Positions 49,101-60,609 of a stretch of 64,000 nucleotides of DNA are shown here, one piece after another (within the stretch, counting starts at the first letter, position 1; each line of letters starts with the position of its first letter). The position numbers were made by a program, and so were the translations under genes. The DNA comes from Panagrolaimus kolymaensis. Lineage: Eukaryota > Nematoda > Chromadorea > Rhabditida > Panagrolaimidae. The DNA is taken from the NCBI GenBank assembly GCA_028622995.1, contig JAJQJQ010000007.1:6758001-6822000 (forward strand), read 5' to 3'. The notes beneath the pieces are model-generated. The model saw only the letters and a list, made by a program, of their open reading frames with translations. It ran no database searches and had not been told where the DNA came from.

Positions 49101-49217
49101 ATGAAGATTGGTGATTGCAGCAAAAATGTTGTTTATGTTAAAGATATCGATGAACTTGATAATGATTATGCAAAGAAAGTTTTTAAAAACACTTTTAATA
49201 AAACAAATGAAACTTGA
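49101..49217 (+). pseudogene. Remnant of a third MATH-BTB gene (C-terminal end)
   Basis: A 38-codon open stretch, GDCSKNVVYVKDIDELDNDY to NKTNET and TGA, matches the last exon of the BATH gene ending at 48693 (VYVKDIDDLDKDF, KITET). It is followed by a similar 3' flank with a TTTTTTGTTCAATAAA signal at about 49270. No MATH domain or BTB core precedes it, so only the tail of a duplicated copy survives. Confidence 0.75.
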
Positions 49218-49636
49218 ATTTTCTTGTATTACTCAAATTTATATTGTACTTTATTTTTGGTTAATTTCATTTTTTGTTCAATAAATGTTTATTTTCTTCA
49301 TTAAACTAAGGAATTTGGAACCATGTGATGATGAGAATAAATAACTAAAAATTTAGAAAACGGTTTCGATATTTATTACAAAAGCTTCGTTAAAAAATGT
49401 TACTTTTGGAATTTGACATTGGTCTTTCCTGTTAAAAAGAGCATAGTTAAAGAATTTCAAATAAGGCGCCAAATAAGAGAGAGATTGTAAAATTTTTGTC
49501 GTAAAATTTTTTTCAACCTAAACTTTTTTCTTCTTCATTTGTTACTTTTGCAACATCAAAAAACGTTGAAACTTGTATTTCTCATTTTGTTATTCCAAAT
49601 TGTTTGATCCTGTTGACTTCTTTAAACGTTTGTCAA
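49218..49636. other. Intergenic between BATH remnant and second BATH gene
   Basis: Holds the AATAAA-like end of the remnant at about 49280 and the promoter of the next gene. No gene seen. Confidence 0.55.
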
Positions 49637-50772
49637 ATGGCTTCTGAAATTTCATCTCAAAATGTAAGTTATTTCCAAGAGTTTTTACAATTTTAGTTTT
49701 GTTTTTTAGAAAATTGAATGTCCATTTGCGATGAAATTCACCATCTCTGAAGCTAAATTGGCAGCTTTGAAAGATTCGTTTAATCGGTATGAAAGTGAAA
49801 AGTTTGAATGCTCAAATATTCCTGGTGTCAAGTATTTTCTCAGAATTTATCCTAATGGAACTGGCCAAGAGCGTCATGGACAAGCATGGATTTTTTTGTA
49901 TTTGGAATATGAAAATGTAAAGAAGGTTCAAGCTGCGTTCAAATTTATTATTGACTCTGCTGGATTTTCTAAAAAATTGAACTATGAATACAAAGAATCA
50001 ATTGGATATGGAAATAACTTTTTTTGCACCACCACTGAACTGTTTGATCCAACAAATAAGTTTATAGTCGATGGAAAACTCGTCATCAAATGTAAAGGAG
50101 TTATTACTGTTGAAAGAGAAAATGTTTCAAGAAAACGTAAATGGGAAAACACAGCTTTAGGCCTTCGACTTTGGGAAGGAGAAAGTAAAGACTTCACCAT
50201 TATGGTTGGAGAGAAGAGCATTCAAGTAAGTTTTGAATTTTTTCAAAAATAAACAATATGGTTTTTAGGTTCATAAAAATGTCCTCGCTGATCGTTCTCC
50301 TGTTTTCAAAGCAATGATGAAGAATAATAATTTTAAAGAAGCAATCGAACACCGAATGGAAATCACTGACTTCCCTTATGAAATCGTCGAAGCGGCTCTT
50401 CAACTTTTATATGATCGCAAGGTTCCAAGTATGACCATCGAAGAAAAAGCAGGTGTTCTTCAATTCCTTGATAAATACCAAATTCAAGATCTCAAAGTAA
50501 TGATTGCAACTATTTATAATGACACTAATACAATAACTAGTTTTTAGGATTTGATCGAAGCTTCATTGATGGATGAAATCTCCATCACTACTGTTTGTAA
50601 CATCGCAAATGCTTCTCTAATCTCAAATTGTTTCAAACTTCGAGAGAAATGCATGGATTTTATTGTTGATTGCAACCAAAAGAAAATTTTCCTTAAAGAT
50701 CTCGCACTCCTGGATAGAGAATTTGCTATGAAAATCTTCGAAAATACTTTTTATAAATCCACTGTAATTTAA
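49637..50772 (+). CDS. MATH-BTB domain protein (BATH family), tandem paralogue
   Basis: Encodes 331 residues from exons 49637-49663, 49710-50225, 50269-50496 and 50548-50772, the same four-exon, phase-0 layout as the gene at 47551. The start MASEISSQN corresponds to MASEDLTLN of the neighbour. The MATH-like region covers about residues 10-181 (KFECSNIPGVKYFLRIYPNG), BTB about 183-288 (HKNVLADRSPVFKAMMKNNN, MEITDFPYEIVEAALQLLYD), then a helical C-terminus. Expected role as for the paralogue: a CUL-3 substrate adaptor. Differences concentrate in the MATH half, as expected if substrate choice has diverged. Confidence 0.92.
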
Positions 50773-51006
50773 ATTTTCTTGTGATTCTTACTAATTAACT
50801 TTGTTTCTTGTAATTTCTTGTTAAATAAATTTTTTATTATATTTTCATCTTGTTTTTTTATATGAAATTAAGCAATATTAGTAATCTTTCTTCATCATTG
50901 TCATGCTTTGCCAATTTCCATCTTGTCTCTTCTTCTTTCCTTCCATTACTCATTCATCAATTATTTCTCAACATTGGAGCTTTCTTTTAGTTTAATTGAA
51001 ATAATA

Positions 51007-51457
51007 ATGGGTCGTGGAAAAGTAAAACAACCAAAACATCAAGAAGTTAATCAACATCCAAAACCGAATGAAGTTTCACTTCGAATAAGTTTTCTTCAAC
51101 AAGCAGCTAAAATGATGGCAGAAAAGAGTAAGTCTTTCATCTTCGTATTATCGCTCATATCTTCTTACATTTATATTTCCAGGCCAATCAACAAATGATA
51201 CTCCATCACAATTATCAAAACTTTATATGGAAGAACTTCATGAAATACGAAATGTTCAACAAACTCTTCTTTCAAAGGATCTTCGACGCTCATATTGTCG
51301 CCATTGCAATCGAATATGGATTCCAAATCACGCTGGAGAAAATGGAATGAATGTAAAAATAACGAAAAAAAGAATTCTTCGCCAATGCAAAGATTGCGGT
51401 TCTTCAGCTTCATATCTTCGAAATTCAAAGTACAAATCAAGAAATGAAAAATCATAG
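51007..51457 (+). CDS. RNase P/MRP protein subunit p21-like (Rpp21/Rpr2 family)
   Basis: Encodes 131 residues from exons 51007-51127 and 51183-51457. The family's layout is visible: a basic start, an N-terminal helix (RISFLQQAAKMMAEKS), then LSKDLRRSYCRHC, which opens a zinc ribbon closed by RQCKDCGSS, giving a CxxC plus CxxC zinc site. Length is close to human RPP21. It binds RNase P RNA in the nucleus and takes part in tRNA 5'-end maturation. It lies 234 bp downstream of the BATH gene on the same strand and is convergent with the DUS3 gene (78 bp between stops), so 3' UTRs probably overlap. Confidence 0.82.
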
Positions 51458-51535
51458 CTTTGTTTATCAAATAACATTTATTTTAACAAAAAATTACAAC
51501 GGGTTTAATTTAAATAAACAAATTTATTAAAACAA

Positions 51536-53504
51536 TTAATAAGCATTTGCTTTATGTTTGGGTGCAAACAAAAAGCCATCTGGTACATTACCTAAGAACA
51601 TTTCAGTAATTTTGACCCAATCTGATGATTTTGATGAACCTAACAGGTTTTCAAGTTCATTTCTTCCTTTGTAACCTGGAGGCCTTGCGTTGATCTTTGG
51701 TGGTAAAACTTCTAATAATCCAACTGGAACATAACGATGAGCAAAAGATAACCATTCAAGCATAAAACGACGAGTGGTTTCCACACCAGTATCATCACTT
51801 CCCCAATGTTCAAGACCATAAGTAACAAATCTGAAACAAATAAAAAAGATGTAAGCTTGAAAATAGTGAAGCATTGAGGACTTACTCTTTACAAATATCC
51901 AGCCTTTCTGTTGATGAAATGTCCCAAAGTTGTTTATCTTCAATTTCTTTAAAAATCCATGGTTTGATCAAAGCTCCACGACCAATCATAACACCATCAA
52001 TGGGATAATTTTGAAGGCTATCATAATAACCTTGTGGACTTATAGTGTCGCCACATACCCATAAAGGTACTTTACCACCAATAGCTTCAGCACAAGTTGG
52101 AACATAATCCCATTCAGCAAGCTTTGAATACCGTTGTTCTCTGAAAATGTAAATTTAACCATAAAAAACATAATGCAAAGCTTACTTTGATCGTGGATGA
52201 AGAGTAATTAAAGCTGGTGGACACGTTTCAACAAGACGTTTCATAACATAATGAGCTTCCCGCTTTCCTTCGCGTATACCATAACGCATTTTAACGGTTA
52301 GTGGAACATTTCTCATTACTTGACTCATTGATGATACCACTCTCAGTAGCTTATTTGAACGTTGAGCAAGCACACATCCGCCACCTTTATCATTTACAGC
52401 ATCAATAGGACAACCAAGGTTGATATCAATGAAATCAATATCCATTTCATCTGTAATTAATTGAGCGGCACGAGTCATTGTATCAGGATATCCACCAACA
52501 AGTTGAACACCAAAAATCTTTTCAGATGGATGCCTTTTGAGAAGTGACCATTCTGATGGATTTCCTTGAAGTAACGAAGTTGCAACAGCCATTTCACTGC
52601 AAGTAATTTGAGCACCAAGCCTTGTACATAGTCGACGAAATGGCAAGTTTCCAACAGTAGTCAATGGTGCTAAATAAGATTTACCAGAAAGATCACGCAT
52701 ATTGAGTTTTGGACGTTCACGTTCTAACGAAGTTACAATATCGGGTAGTTCTTTGACGATCTGAAATTGCTGCTTTAGAAAAAGTATGGAAGATAATCAT
52801 ATTAACCTTATCAGCTCGAGAAAAGTCAAATTGATGCTTTCTCATTGCAATTTGGATTGAAGTATAATTGGAATTGATGGTAGGCTTGTAATCAGGATGT
52901 GGTTCTTTAGTAATTTGTTCAAGTCCATTCGTATGAGATTTACCAAATCGACATGAAAACGAATAAGTACATTTGCCAACTTGATTGAAAACAGGACAAT
53001 CAGGGCCTAAAAAATTAAGTATTAGCATATGAAAATGATTAACGAAAGTTTTAGTTGCTAGTTCGAAAGTTTTCAAATATTATCTCTTACCAATATCTTC
53101 AGGTTTTACTTCCATATATTTTTCAATCGAATGTTCAGCAGTACATTTATCACCAAATTTACACGTTTTTCCTTCAACCAGCACTGAAGGGCAAAGCCTT
53201 TGTTGATTATTTCTCATTTGAACTCGAGCATGTGCCATCTTCTTTTCACGTTTCTTATCTTGTCCACGTCTTCGACTCTTTTCATTTCCATTTGTTTCAA
53301 CCACGGTATTAGAAGTAGTATCCATGACATCAGCTTCTTCAATTTTCACAGGTTTTAAAGCTTCGATCTGAAAATTAATTCATAATTTTAGTATTAGAAA
53401 ATGAGGAAATAAAAAAGAAAACATACTTCTTCTTCATTTAATAAGAATTCCTTCTTAATTGGTGCCCATCCTTCATTCATCCGTTTTAATACTTCTTCTG
53501 ACAT
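51536..53504 (-). CDS. tRNA-dihydrouridine(47) synthase, DUS3-like
   Basis: Flavoenzyme reducing uridine 47 in the tRNA variable loop. It has 559 residues from six minus-strand exons: 53504-53427, 53367-53091, 53006-52807, 52760-52186, 52140-51886, 51830-51536. After an acidic and basic start, two CCCH zinc fingers follow ([43 protein letters not shown]), the hallmark of eukaryotic DUS3. The TIM-barrel begins at [17 protein letters not shown]. The catalytic cysteine lies in [12 protein letters not shown] after [12 protein letters not shown]-binding parts include TVKMRYG, TLHPRSKEQRYS and VMIGRGAL. All phases fit. The gene is divergent from TAF2, sharing a 296-bp gap. Confidence 0.95.
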
Positions 53505-53800
53505 TTTTTAATATTTTTTACAACAAAAAAATAAAGTAGACGTTGGTCGAAAAAGTAGGGTAAAAAACTAAAAATTGAGTAACAAAAAATTTTGTTGTTG
53601 AAAGGCTTCAAGCTTCTTTGCAAAATGTTTTCACCGCCAAAAAACATGTTTGATTCAAAAAATTTTTCAAAGCTAAAAATTTCAAAGTCTTTGAAGTTCT
53701 CCTTTGAAAGCTTTGAACTTTATTAATCCGTCGCTATTTTTTTTGTACATACATTTTTACATTAAATATTTTCTAAACTAAATATTCCTAATTTTTAGCT
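53505..53800. promoter_or_regulatory. Shared divergent promoter region, DUS3-like and TAF2
   Basis: The 296 bp between two start codons pointing apart must carry both promoters. It contains the dyad-rich stretch TTGAAAGGCTTCAAGCTTC and AAAGCTTTGAAC. No TATA box can be assigned. An acceptor-like TTTTTAG ends 2 bp before the TAF2 ATG. Confidence 0.5.
53792..53798 (+). other. Candidate spliced-leader acceptor for TAF2
   Basis: ATTTTTAG at 53791-53798 lies two bases before the ATG at 53801, with no upstream coding exon. This is the usual picture of SL trans-splicing in nematodes, but an outron cannot be proved from sequence. Confidence 0.4.
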
Positions 53801-56800
53801 ATGTCAACAACAACGGCTCAACCAATATCTTCAAATCAAGAATTACCAGGACCTATTCAACCTGGTGGACGTGATCCTGCTCTTGAATACATTCAATCAA
53901 AACCTGTTCGACCAAGTACTCAAAGAATTATTATTGATAATGTGGATCTTAAAGCTAAATGCTTTACTGTTTCAACGGATATTTCTGTATTTATTTTGGA
54001 CCCAGCTATAAAAGAAATTAAACTTAATATTGGTCAATGTTAGTTTTCTTTGTTATAAATTTTATGATGGTTACTTACTGATTATTTTTTTTAGGTTGTA
54101 AGCTTCCAAAAGAAGATTCATCATTTGAAGGGAAGGTTACGATCGAAGGAATTGATGCTGAATATGAAAGAATAAAGTTCACGGTATGTCTTTGAATTGT
54201 ATTTAGCATCTTTTATTATTTATAATTTTCAGCTTGAAGGATTTCCTAAGAATAAACCAAAGTCGCTGCAAAATTACACCAATTTTATAGAGGATTATGA
54301 AACTAAACGAAGGACCGATCATCAACTTGTCTTGAAAATTCCATCATCACTGGAAATAGTGTCTGGTACACGATTAATGGTTCATATCGATACTAAAGTT
54401 CTTGAGCCTAAAAAGGTAATTTCCCTTTATTTCTTTTCTCTCGTGTAATACCAAACCATTTTCAGGGTGTTCACTTTGTGTTAATGTATACTCCAGAAGG
54501 CGAACTCGACCAATCTTCTCATTTTTACACATACAAAGCAAGCTTCGAATCAAGCACTTATGAATGGGTTCCTTGTTTTGATAATTTACATTATCTCTGT
54601 GTCTTTGACATTTACATTCGGTTACAAAGTACTTTAGCAGCATGTGCTAGTGGCGAGCATACGGTAGCTATTATTAATATTAGATGAATAAATTAATCAG
54701 CTCTTTTTTAGGAAACCAATGAACTTGAAAATGATAAAGTTGAATATATTTTTCGACAGCTTGTTCCAACATCAGCAGCAAATATCGGGTTTGCTATTGG
54801 AATTTTTCAACATTATATGCATCCTGAGATGCAAGATGTCATGTTTCTTTGTCCTCCTGGATTTTTACCTATGTTGAAACATACCGTGGCACATTGTGGA
54901 AGAGTGTTCGAATTCTTTGAAGAGCTGCTTTCATCACGATTTCCTTTTGCATGTTATCACATTATTTTTCTTTACGATGCAAGTTTTATACTCTTTCATA
55001 ATTTTTAATAACTTTGGTTTTTCAGTTACCTGATGATTTTGTTTCATACTCTTCATTTTCTATGCTCTCGATTGACTTGCTGTATCATAAAAAAGTTATT
55101 GATGTTGTTCAATCCACTCGTAAACAAATTGTTAATGCGATTGCAGCTCAATTTTTTGGATGCTTTGTTCAACCACTGCGATATAAAGAAGCTTGGCTTG
55201 TGCGATCATTAGCAAGGTTTCTTATTTTTCTGCTTATTGTTAGTCTTGTCCTTTTATCTTTAGTCTGCTTTCACTCATCATTTATTGGTTGAAAATAGTG
55301 CTAACTTTGTATACTGTATCTTCGTTTTATACCCTTCTTTTTTCAGATTTATAACTTTTCTGTACATTGAACGGAGCTTTGGTCAATGTGAATACACCTA
55401 TGAATTCCATACAACAATGAACGAAGTCTGTGATTATGAAAATCGTTTTGGAAAGATTTGTTTATGGCCAAGAAAACTCACAGATCTTGATGAAACGTTC
55501 TCTAATCCAACATGTGCTGGAATCACGTCTCCAAAACACTATGAAATTGCTGTTAAGAAGGGTCAACTTGTTATGAGAATGTTGCACAATAGACTTGGAA
55601 AAGAAGCATTCATGAAAGTTCTTCATCGTCTTATTTATGTTGCAACACATTTTGGACAACTCAAGAAGAATCAAATGTACTGGTATTATCTTACTCTGAG
55701 CGTTGAAAACTTTTTCCAAACTGTCTTGAATGTTACTGGAAGAGAAGTTCCAACGTTAATTGAGCAATGGATTTATGGTGGTGGACATGCACATTTGGAA
55801 GTAAGCTTGCTTTTCTTTCTTCTGCCATTCTCTCACACTATTTATGTGAACACTTTGTTATGGAAAACCTTTTAATCCCTTTATTTACAATCTACTCATA
55901 TGGTTTTTAGGTACAGTATCAAATCAACCGCAAAAGAAACATCATTGAAATTGAAGTAAAACAAGAAGCTAAAATGGGTCGACAGATTTATACGGGTCCT
56001 TTAACAATCGCTGTTCAAGAAATTGATGGACATTATAGTCACACAATTCAGATTGACAAAGAGTATGTTAAAGACGAAATTCAATGTCATTCAAAGGGAA
56101 GAAACAAGAAGAAAAAGAAAGTTTTGCTTTCAATTGGCGAAGAAGTTGAGATGGATTTTACAAAGCTTGATCCAGAAGCAACAATTTTATGGCTACGTGT
56201 CGATCCAGATATGCTGTTAATTCGTGAAATCAATCTTTCTCAACCATTGATCCATCATGAATATACTGTATTATATGAACGTGATGTTTGTGCACAGCTG
56301 AATGCTATCAACGTTTTCAAACAAACATCCACCGTACAAACAATCGATGTTTTGAATGATATTTTGACAAATGAAAGGTTATTTTATCAGTAAGTTTCTA
56401 GGATGATTAAAAATTGCTAATGGTAGTATTAACATCTCATTTTTTCAGAGTTCGTATTGCAGCACTAAAAGCTCTTGCTCATGCTCGAACAAAAATAGCT
56501 GGATCAACAATAAACTCAAAAGGAATGATCGAAATATGGCAAGAATTTTATGGCTCGAAATCTGCACCACATATTATTGGATCAAATAACATTGTCATCC
56601 TTCCAAGATCGCTTCAAAAATACGTCATCATGCAACATTTTGCTCGTTCAATTGCTCTTGTTCGTGATCAACGAGGTCAATGTCCACTTGAAAATGTCAA
56701 ATTTCTTGCTTCTTTAATATTTTACAATGATAATTCAAACAATCGATTCTCAGATGATTTTCTTCGAACTGCTTACATTGAAGCTCTTGGACGTACATTA

Positions 56801-57489
56801 ACTCAAAGCGAAAAACAAACAGCTGATCTCAAAAATGTTGATGAAGCTACTCAAATTGTGATAAATGAAACAACTCGAACTTTGAATCTCGAAATGATGA
56901 AACCAAGTTATGGACGAATTATTCAAATTGCATGCTTGAATGTTCTTTGTGAATTACAGAAATTTGGTCATATTCCTATTGATTTGGAATTCTTTTGGCT
57001 ATGGACCAATCCTCAAACATCATATTTACAAGTTCGAATTGCTGCTATCTTATGTATCGTCAAGCTTATCAAAGCCAATAATCGATCTAACTGGTTTAAA
57101 GATGTAATGCCAAGAATTATTGAATTTGTTGTGAATGATCCTGAACCAAGATTTGTTTATTTGACGTTAGCAAAAATTGCTGAAACTCCACCATTTCATT
57201 TTAGAGGCGAAGCGTGAGTTTATCTTTTTTGACTTTTGTGATTCTTTTGATGTTGTTTTTTTAGTGGAATCAAAGCTAAACAATTTCCAATCAATTGTCA
57301 AAAGCTCTTCAATATAATTTGGACTAAAATGAGTGATGATGATTTGGTAAGCTTTTCATACTTTTTGATTGATTTATTGTAACATGTATGCTTCGGTTTT
57401 AGGATGATCGTGTTCGCTTATTACTTTTTGATCTCTTTCATGTTTTTTATGGACGTGATACACCTGAAATATATTCTGAACCAAAATAA
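53801..57489 (+). CDS. TFIID subunit TAF2 (M1-aminopeptidase-like)
   Basis: Promoter-recognition subunit of TFIID. It has 1,010 residues from eleven exons: 53801-54038, 54095-54183, 54233-54415, 54466-54663, 54712-54978, 55026-55216, 55347-55800, 55911-56389, 56449-57213, 57265-57346, 57403-57489. The N-terminal beta domain (QRIIIDNVDLKAKCFTVSTD) and WVPCFD segment belong to the M1-peptidase fold, but the zinc site HExxH is absent, as in TAF2. Later marks are TILWLRVDPDM and the HEAT-like helices from RIAALKALAHARTK. Human TAF2 is longer by about 190 residues, mostly in its C-terminal tail. Intron 5 needs a GC-AG junction (GAT|GCAAGT at 54978/54979) to keep the frame. The gene is convergent with the UGP gene (142 bp between stops). 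Confidence 0.92.
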
Positions 57490-57631
57490 ATTTATATGTT
57501 ATTAATTTTTGTTGTATGATATTGTGCTTTCATTGTTGTTGTTATTGTTTGTTTAGATAAAGGACTTTTTTTGTTTGTAATTTATTTTTGTTACGCGGAC
57601 CAACCAAATCATGAAAACTTTATTCACGGAA

Positions 57632-59454
57632 CTAATGATTAATATTATTTTCAATTACCACATTTTCAGCAATTACTAACACTTCATCAGTCAAAGGCTC
57701 CAAATGAACTTTTCCTTTAAGAATTACACCTTTTCCAAATGTGACATCGCCTTTAATGGTTAAACTTTCAACTTCTTTTAAACTTGGAATATGTGGAACA
57801 CGCTTTTGAAATTCTGGCCATGAATCATATTTTTCACAAAGGCTTATAATAGGAGCGAATTTACGATTTTTTGTTAAAGTAACTATTCCATTTTCATCCA
57901 TATCAAATGCATCCGAAGCAAGGAGAAACAAATCTTGAGTTCTTTTAACTGGAAGAAATCGAGATCTTGGAACTTTTAATGCGCAAGCTTTAGGAAAATT
58001 TCTTATTGCGCCTCCGATGGAAGTTTCAAGTTGGATTATTTCGCGGCCATTAGAAAGTTTCTGAAACAGTGAAATTATAAATGTTTGTAAATCAGAAGCA
58101 TTTAAAAAATTATTTAACTCACTTTTTTATTAGCAATAATTTCTCGTTTAATTTTATGCAATTTATTTTTGATTGCTTTAAGATTAATCCAAATATTATT
58201 GGTATTAAAAATTTTGAATGTTTTAGTTGAACAAAATTCATTTATTCCTTCTTCGGGAACTTGAGGCATTTCTAAATGCATCATTCGACCATTTATTTCA
58301 ATCAATGATCCTCCTTTAATATCTTGGGCTGTTTTATTTGTGACTTCCATAATATATTCATGATTATCGTCGTCATCGTTGAGTAAAGCTTTAATAAATT
58401 TTGGATCCACCGTGGCGCAAGTATTGTCGATGTTTGAAACAAAAAGGATTTCAATTCCTTGAGAAATAAGTTTTTCGGCGAGCCCCGTTTCTGCAAGGGT
58501 TTCAAAAATATTTCCATGCCCAGGTGGATAAAAACCTTCCAAAGAATCATTATGGGTTTCAGGAACTGGAAGAAGAGTGTCCGAATAAATTCTTGGACAT
58601 TTTGATTGAATAAATTGTTCCACTTTGGTGCTGTTTGTTTTTGATTGTTTTCCATTTAAAAATTTCTTTAAAGCCGCCGAAGTTTCATCATAAGTTTTAA
58701 AGGAATCCATTAAAAGCAGTGGAACTTTCGAAGAATAATTTTTATTTAAATATTCTATTTGATTTATAGCAATTTCCAAAAAAGTTTTATCATTTTTTAC
58801 TTTTATCAATGATTTTGGTCCTTCGCAACCCATGGTTGTTCCCAATCCTCCGTTGAGTCGAATCACAGCTAATTTTTTAAGTAATTCTTGAGCTTCATGT
58901 TTTGAAATTTCTGGTAGCTTTGATGAATCTATGTATCGATCTTCGGCTGGCAAGGACCATGATTTCCAATCAATTTGTGCGGGTTCAGAAAGAAATTGTT
59001 CATAAAGGTTTCGAAAGATTTTCATATCCTTTTTTGATCTCTAAAAGAAATATAATTTTTCTTTTATTTTCTTTCTTTCTTTTTTTATTTAAGAATTGAA
59101 TTGATAGAAACGGAGATTTTGCGCAGTTTTTTAAATGTGAATTAACAAATTGGGATATCCGAAAATGTTCGTGTGCTTTTATAATTTTATTTTTAGTTAC
59201 GGTATTTATGTAGCATCGGTGGTTCAGTGGTAGAATGCTCGCCTGCCACGCGGGCGGCCCGGGTTCGATTCCCGGCCGATGCAATTCTTTTTTCATTTTT
59301 GAAACTAATATTTAAAAAGAAAAACTCAAAATTAAAAAGATTCTTCCTCATTTTTTTCATGCTGGCATTGAAAATGACTTACTTCATCATTAACCAATTT
59401 TTCCAAGCATCCATCAATTTTTGATAAAAGCTCATTCTTTTTATTCAAATCCAT
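57632..59454 (-). CDS. UTP-glucose-1-phosphate uridylyltransferase (UDP-glucose pyrophosphorylase)
   Basis: Makes UDP-glucose from UTP and glucose-1-phosphate in the cytosol. It has 472 residues from exons 59454-59383, 59040-58123 and 58060-57632. Exon 1 (MDLNKKNELLSKIDGCLEKL) was found from a good GTAAGT donor and matching phase; without it the protein would start at 59025 and lack its N-terminal helix. Family motifs in order are LNGGLGTTMGCEGPKSLI (nucleotide loop), FYPPGHGN, SNIDNTCATVD, MEVTNKTAQDIKGG, and a C-terminal beta-helix (IKGDVTFGKGVILKGKVHLE). The usual GHGD reads GHGN and the NxDN motif reads NIDN here; both changes are mild. Intron 1 contains a tRNA-Gly gene on the other strand. 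Confidence 0.93.
59213..59283 (+). tRNA. tRNA-Gly, anticodon GCC
   Basis: A full 71-nt cloverleaf. The acceptor stem is GCATCGG with CCGATGC and discriminator A. The D arm carries the A-box TGGTTCAGTGGTAGAATG. The anticodon stem CTCGC/GCGGG encloses CTGCCAC with anticodon GCC at 59245-59247. The T arm CCCGGGTTCGATTCCCGG carries the B-box. No intron; CCA is not encoded. It lies within intron 1 of the UGP gene, transcribed oppositely by Pol III from its internal promoter. Confidence 0.98.
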
Positions 59455-59944
59455 TATTGTTATAAAAATATTTTAAAAACAAACAAATATAAATAAATAT
59501 AAAAACAAAGCAGCCACACACGTGGAAGATAAAACACAAAAAGAAAATGAAAGTTATCGGCGATGCAAGGAAAAAAGTGCTGTAATAAATTTGGCCTTGA
59601 CTTGAAAGGGAAAACTAACTAACTATCTTCTTGCGATCATAAATAACTGATCGTCGAAAGAGACAAAAGACAATCATTTTTGTGATTGTTTGATTTGATA
59701 AAATAATGTATCAAATTGGCTGCGTTCTGAAATCAGAGAAAAATGTCATTGTTTTTAGAGTTAAATTTCAAGAAAGAAGCAACAACAAAAAATTCATTCG
59801 ATCTCAAAGTTTGCATTTTATAAAAATTTTTGCTGTCTTTAAAATTCAAAGCTTTAGCTTTAGTTTTTGATATTTTTTTTATTAAACAGAAAAGTTGTTT
59901 AAGTAAAGAAAATTATAATCAAAATCAATAAGATTTTTTCAAAT
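59455..59944. other. Intergenic: UGP promoter and TIL-gene 3' flank
   Basis: AT-rich, with no gene visible. A short TAACTAACTA run lies at about 59614. Confidence 0.5.
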
Positions 59945-60251
59945 TTAACATTCTTCTGGACGAACACATTTTCCATTTCGATTTGAGCGTAAAAATCCAC
60001 CTTCACAATCACAACCGCTAAGACAATTGAGTGTGCAAACGAACGACTAAAATTATTTTCTTGTGAAACATTAAAAAAATATTATTAATTACCCATTTAT
60101 CTTGAACACACATTTTTTCACAGCCACTAATTCTCTTGGAGCATTGCTGGTAAACTTCATTTTCGCCGCATTCTCCTGGCCAAAATGAATGACCGATAGC
60201 AGTGGAAATGAAAATAAAAGCCAAAAAAATACAAACAGCAAATTTGTTCAT
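59945..60251 (-). CDS. Small secreted TIL-domain protease inhibitor-like protein
   Basis: Encodes 86 residues from exons 60251-60093 and 60046-59945. A signal peptide covers about residues 1-20 (FAVCIFLAFIFISTAIGHS). The mature part has ten cysteines in the trypsin-inhibitor-like pattern: CGENEVYQQC, GCEKMC, VCTLNC, GCDCEGGF, NGKCVRPEEC. TIL proteins form five disulfides and usually block serine proteases through a loop near the middle; the target cannot be read from sequence. It is a tandem duplicate of the gene at 60610 on the same strand. Confidence 0.9.
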
Positions 60252-60312
60252 GTTTCTAAAAAATATATTTTTTGTAAAAATTATTTTAAAGCAATTTATT
60301 ATCTAAAAATAG

Positions 60313-60516
60313 AAGGAAAAAAATGAAGCTAAATTGTTGCTGTTTTATTGCATCAAAAAATTCTTCATTGATGAAGCATTTTATTTTGCCGCTGCTGATA
60401 ATATTTTTTTATTTGTTAATAAATCAAAAATTGTTTTTACTAATATCGAAAAATTTAGTGATGATGCAAAAGATGTTGTTGATAATTTTGAAAAGCAACA
60501 AAAAACCTTTCAATGA
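60313..60516 (+). pseudogene. Unrecognised exon-like stretch between the TIL genes
   Basis: The plus strand is open for 67 codons to TGA at 60514-60516 after an acceptor-like AAAAATAG. There is no in-frame ATG. The end (NIEKFSDDAKDVVDNFEKQQ) has balanced, amphipathic composition and recalls the helical segments of SXP/RAL-2-type nematode proteins, but only vaguely. It lies on the strand opposite both TIL genes. It is either a relic exon or chance. Confidence 0.25.
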
Positions 60517-60609
60517 TGAATATCGTTTATTTTTTAAATTTCAAAAAATTACATACAAACATTTTTGGTCATAAAAAAAGCACACTTATCAACAAAAAAA
60601 GTTTCAAAA

